A DNA stretch of 64,000 bases from Manduca sexta (lineage: Eukaryota; Arthropoda; Insecta; Lepidoptera; Sphingidae): positions 5,386,391 to 5,450,390 of the forward strand of contig NC_051118.1 in assembly GCF_014839805.1 (NCBI RefSeq), written 5' to 3'. Below are positions 63,095 to 64,000 of this stretch, one piece after another. The stretch's first letter is position 1. Every line of letters begins with the position of its first letter. A program made the position numbers and the translations under genes. The notes beneath the pieces are model-generated. The model made no database searches. It was not told the DNA's origin and saw only the letters and a program-made list of their open reading frames with translations.

Positions 63095-63250
63095 TAGTAG
63101 GTTCTCGGAGGTTCTCGCAGAGTTCTCGGAGGTTCTTCCCAATTTTGATGCTTGTACCCGCGCAGCCTGGAGCGCGTAGCTTTGCATCCGCACCCCCTGA
63201 TGCGCGTACTCGCACCGCATGAGGCGCGTCTGCGCACGCCCTGAGTCGCG
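63095..63250. repeat. Short degenerate minisatellites
   Basis: First GGTTCTCGGAGGTTCTCGCA and GAGTTCTCGGAGGTTCTTCC (unit about 11 bp). Then CG-rich units with the theme CGCACCCCCTGATGCGCGTA, CGCACCGCATGAGGCGCGTC and CGCACGCCCTGAGTCGCG. Confidence 0.65.
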
Positions 63251-63349
63251 AACATATTTCTGCACACAAAAACAAAAACCAAAACAGCATCATCGTTTGG
63301 CCTATTCCGACCTCAATGTCATTCATGTCGGACTTTTCAAACCCTCCCC

Positions 63350-63455
63350 TTTTTTTTTTATGCTGAGACGAGCTTGCCGTTCGCCTGATGGTAAGCGATA
63401 CGACCGCCCATAAACAGTAAAAACACCATCCAGCACCTTGTATTACAAAGTATTC
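63350..63455 (-). repeat. R2 repeat tail, minus orientation
   Basis: TTTTTTTATGCTGAGACGAG, CTTGCCGTTCGCCTGATGGT, AAGCGATACGACCGCCCATA and CAGTAAAAACACCATCCAGC are the inverse of the R2 3' end. Confidence 0.75.
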
Positions 63456-63579
63456 TTTGTCAACAGCAATTTTATTGCATCACAAATCTACCTACAAAGT
63501 AGATCGGATATCACGTCCAATAACACATGGTAAAACTAATTCTCCTGAGATTACGGGAAAATAACGAATTATTAATAGC

Positions 63580-63665
63580 TCGACCCGGAATTCGAATCCA
63601 GGCCTTCAGCGCAGTAGTCGTACTCGTACTGTGTACGCATTACAATTATGCTACGAAGGTAGTTA
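63580..63665 (-). repeat. tRNA-derived SINE head
   Basis: On the minus strand TTCGTAGCATAATTGTAATG (box A-like) and GGCCTGGATTCGAATTCCGG (box B-like) are 30-40 bp apart. Only the head is recognisable. It does not fold as a clean tRNA, so it is not called a tRNA gene. Confidence 0.55.
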
Positions 63666-64000
63666 AATAAAATAAGGGTTATGGGTCATACGATACCACT
63701 TTCCAGGCGTCGATAAATATACTCTGCGATAGGCCAGTTAGTATCAACCGCCATTCGTCACTCACGTAGTTACTTTAACCAAGACGCCTCCGTAGAATTT
63801 CCACACCATGCGCGGCACCCATACAGGAACGCTGTAGCAATTGGATCGCGGTACCCGCAGACATTTTATCATTCGAAGTTGCTTACACATAGCATGGTAT
63901 GCTACATAGCGTAGGTATGTATTGAACACAATTCAATTTTATGGGCATCGATTACTTATCCCAATTCTGATGTCGAAGTGAAAACTCTTTACTTGGTTAT

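Larger units (their letters stand above)
61286..64000. other. Repeat-rich DNA upstream of EXOSC6
   Basis: Contains a small palindrome near 61570 (GCGCGGTCTCTCGGACCGCT), an open but unrecognised minus-strand frame at 61976-62218, a 213-bp tandem duplication (62550-62972), a GC-rich minisatellite (63095-63250), an R2 repeat tail (63350-63455) and a tRNA-like SINE head (63580-63665). I recognise no gene. Confidence 0.5.

Noticed and set aside
63071..63326. Several overlapping frames near the right end
   Set aside because: They come from a GC-rich minisatellite and show only repeat-derived Arg/Ala-rich sequence.

Overview
This window is insect nuclear DNA, most likely from a moth or butterfly. 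The genes are split into short exons with GT-AG introns, the intergenic DNA is AT-rich, and there are many short dispersed repeats: tRNA-derived SINEs, non-LTR tails, fold-back MITEs and a DD37D (maT) mariner. The proteins are animal orthologues with insect-type exon structure. Species cannot be fixed by eye. I found no bacterial operon, CRISPR array, rRNA or stand-alone tRNA gene. All exon limits were read by eye from reading frame, phase and GT/AG sites.

Layout. (1) 56-15844, + strand: the 3' part of a dystrobrevin gene, 16 exons including the ZZ zinc finger, two coiled-coil segments and the stop; its first exons lie before the window. Its largest intron (5969-9820) holds, on the opposite strand, a small unrecognised gene for a secreted protein with its own TATA/initiator promoter. 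(2) 15845-23828: gene-free DNA with MITEs, a 352-bp TTAA-flanked palindrome and SINE pieces. (3) 23829-29508, - strand: six exons of a Tret1-like sugar transporter; the first coding exon was not found. (4) 29509-42921: a long gene-poor stretch with a nearly intact maT mariner (30968-32266), SINEs and a GC-rich block at 38652-38758. (5) 42922-51445, + strand: an ADAM10-like metalloprotease in 13 exons, with an intact zinc site but no cytoplasmic tail. (6) 51769-61285: a compact housekeeping cluster: JMJD7 (-), PPP1R42 (-), SF3B5 (+, one coding exon) and EXOSC6/Mtr3 (-). (7) 61286-64000: repeat-rich DNA with a 213-bp tandem duplication and a 31-nt direct repeat spaced 2.2 kb apart.

The genes do not form one pathway. 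Dystrobrevin belongs to the membrane-cytoskeleton dystrophin complex, the transporter moves sugar across the plasma membrane, and the ADAM10-like protein is predicted to shed or process surface proteins. JMJD7 is a 2-oxoglutarate oxygenase, PPP1R42 a leucine-rich-repeat PP1 regulator, SF3B5 a U2 snRNP subunit, and EXOSC6 part of the RNA exosome ring. The points most worth a second look are the nested orphan gene with its twin C-x10-C pattern, the tailless ADAM10-like protease with a duplicated splice donor, the inhibitor-2-like KGILK motif at the end of PPP1R42, and several fold-back elements.
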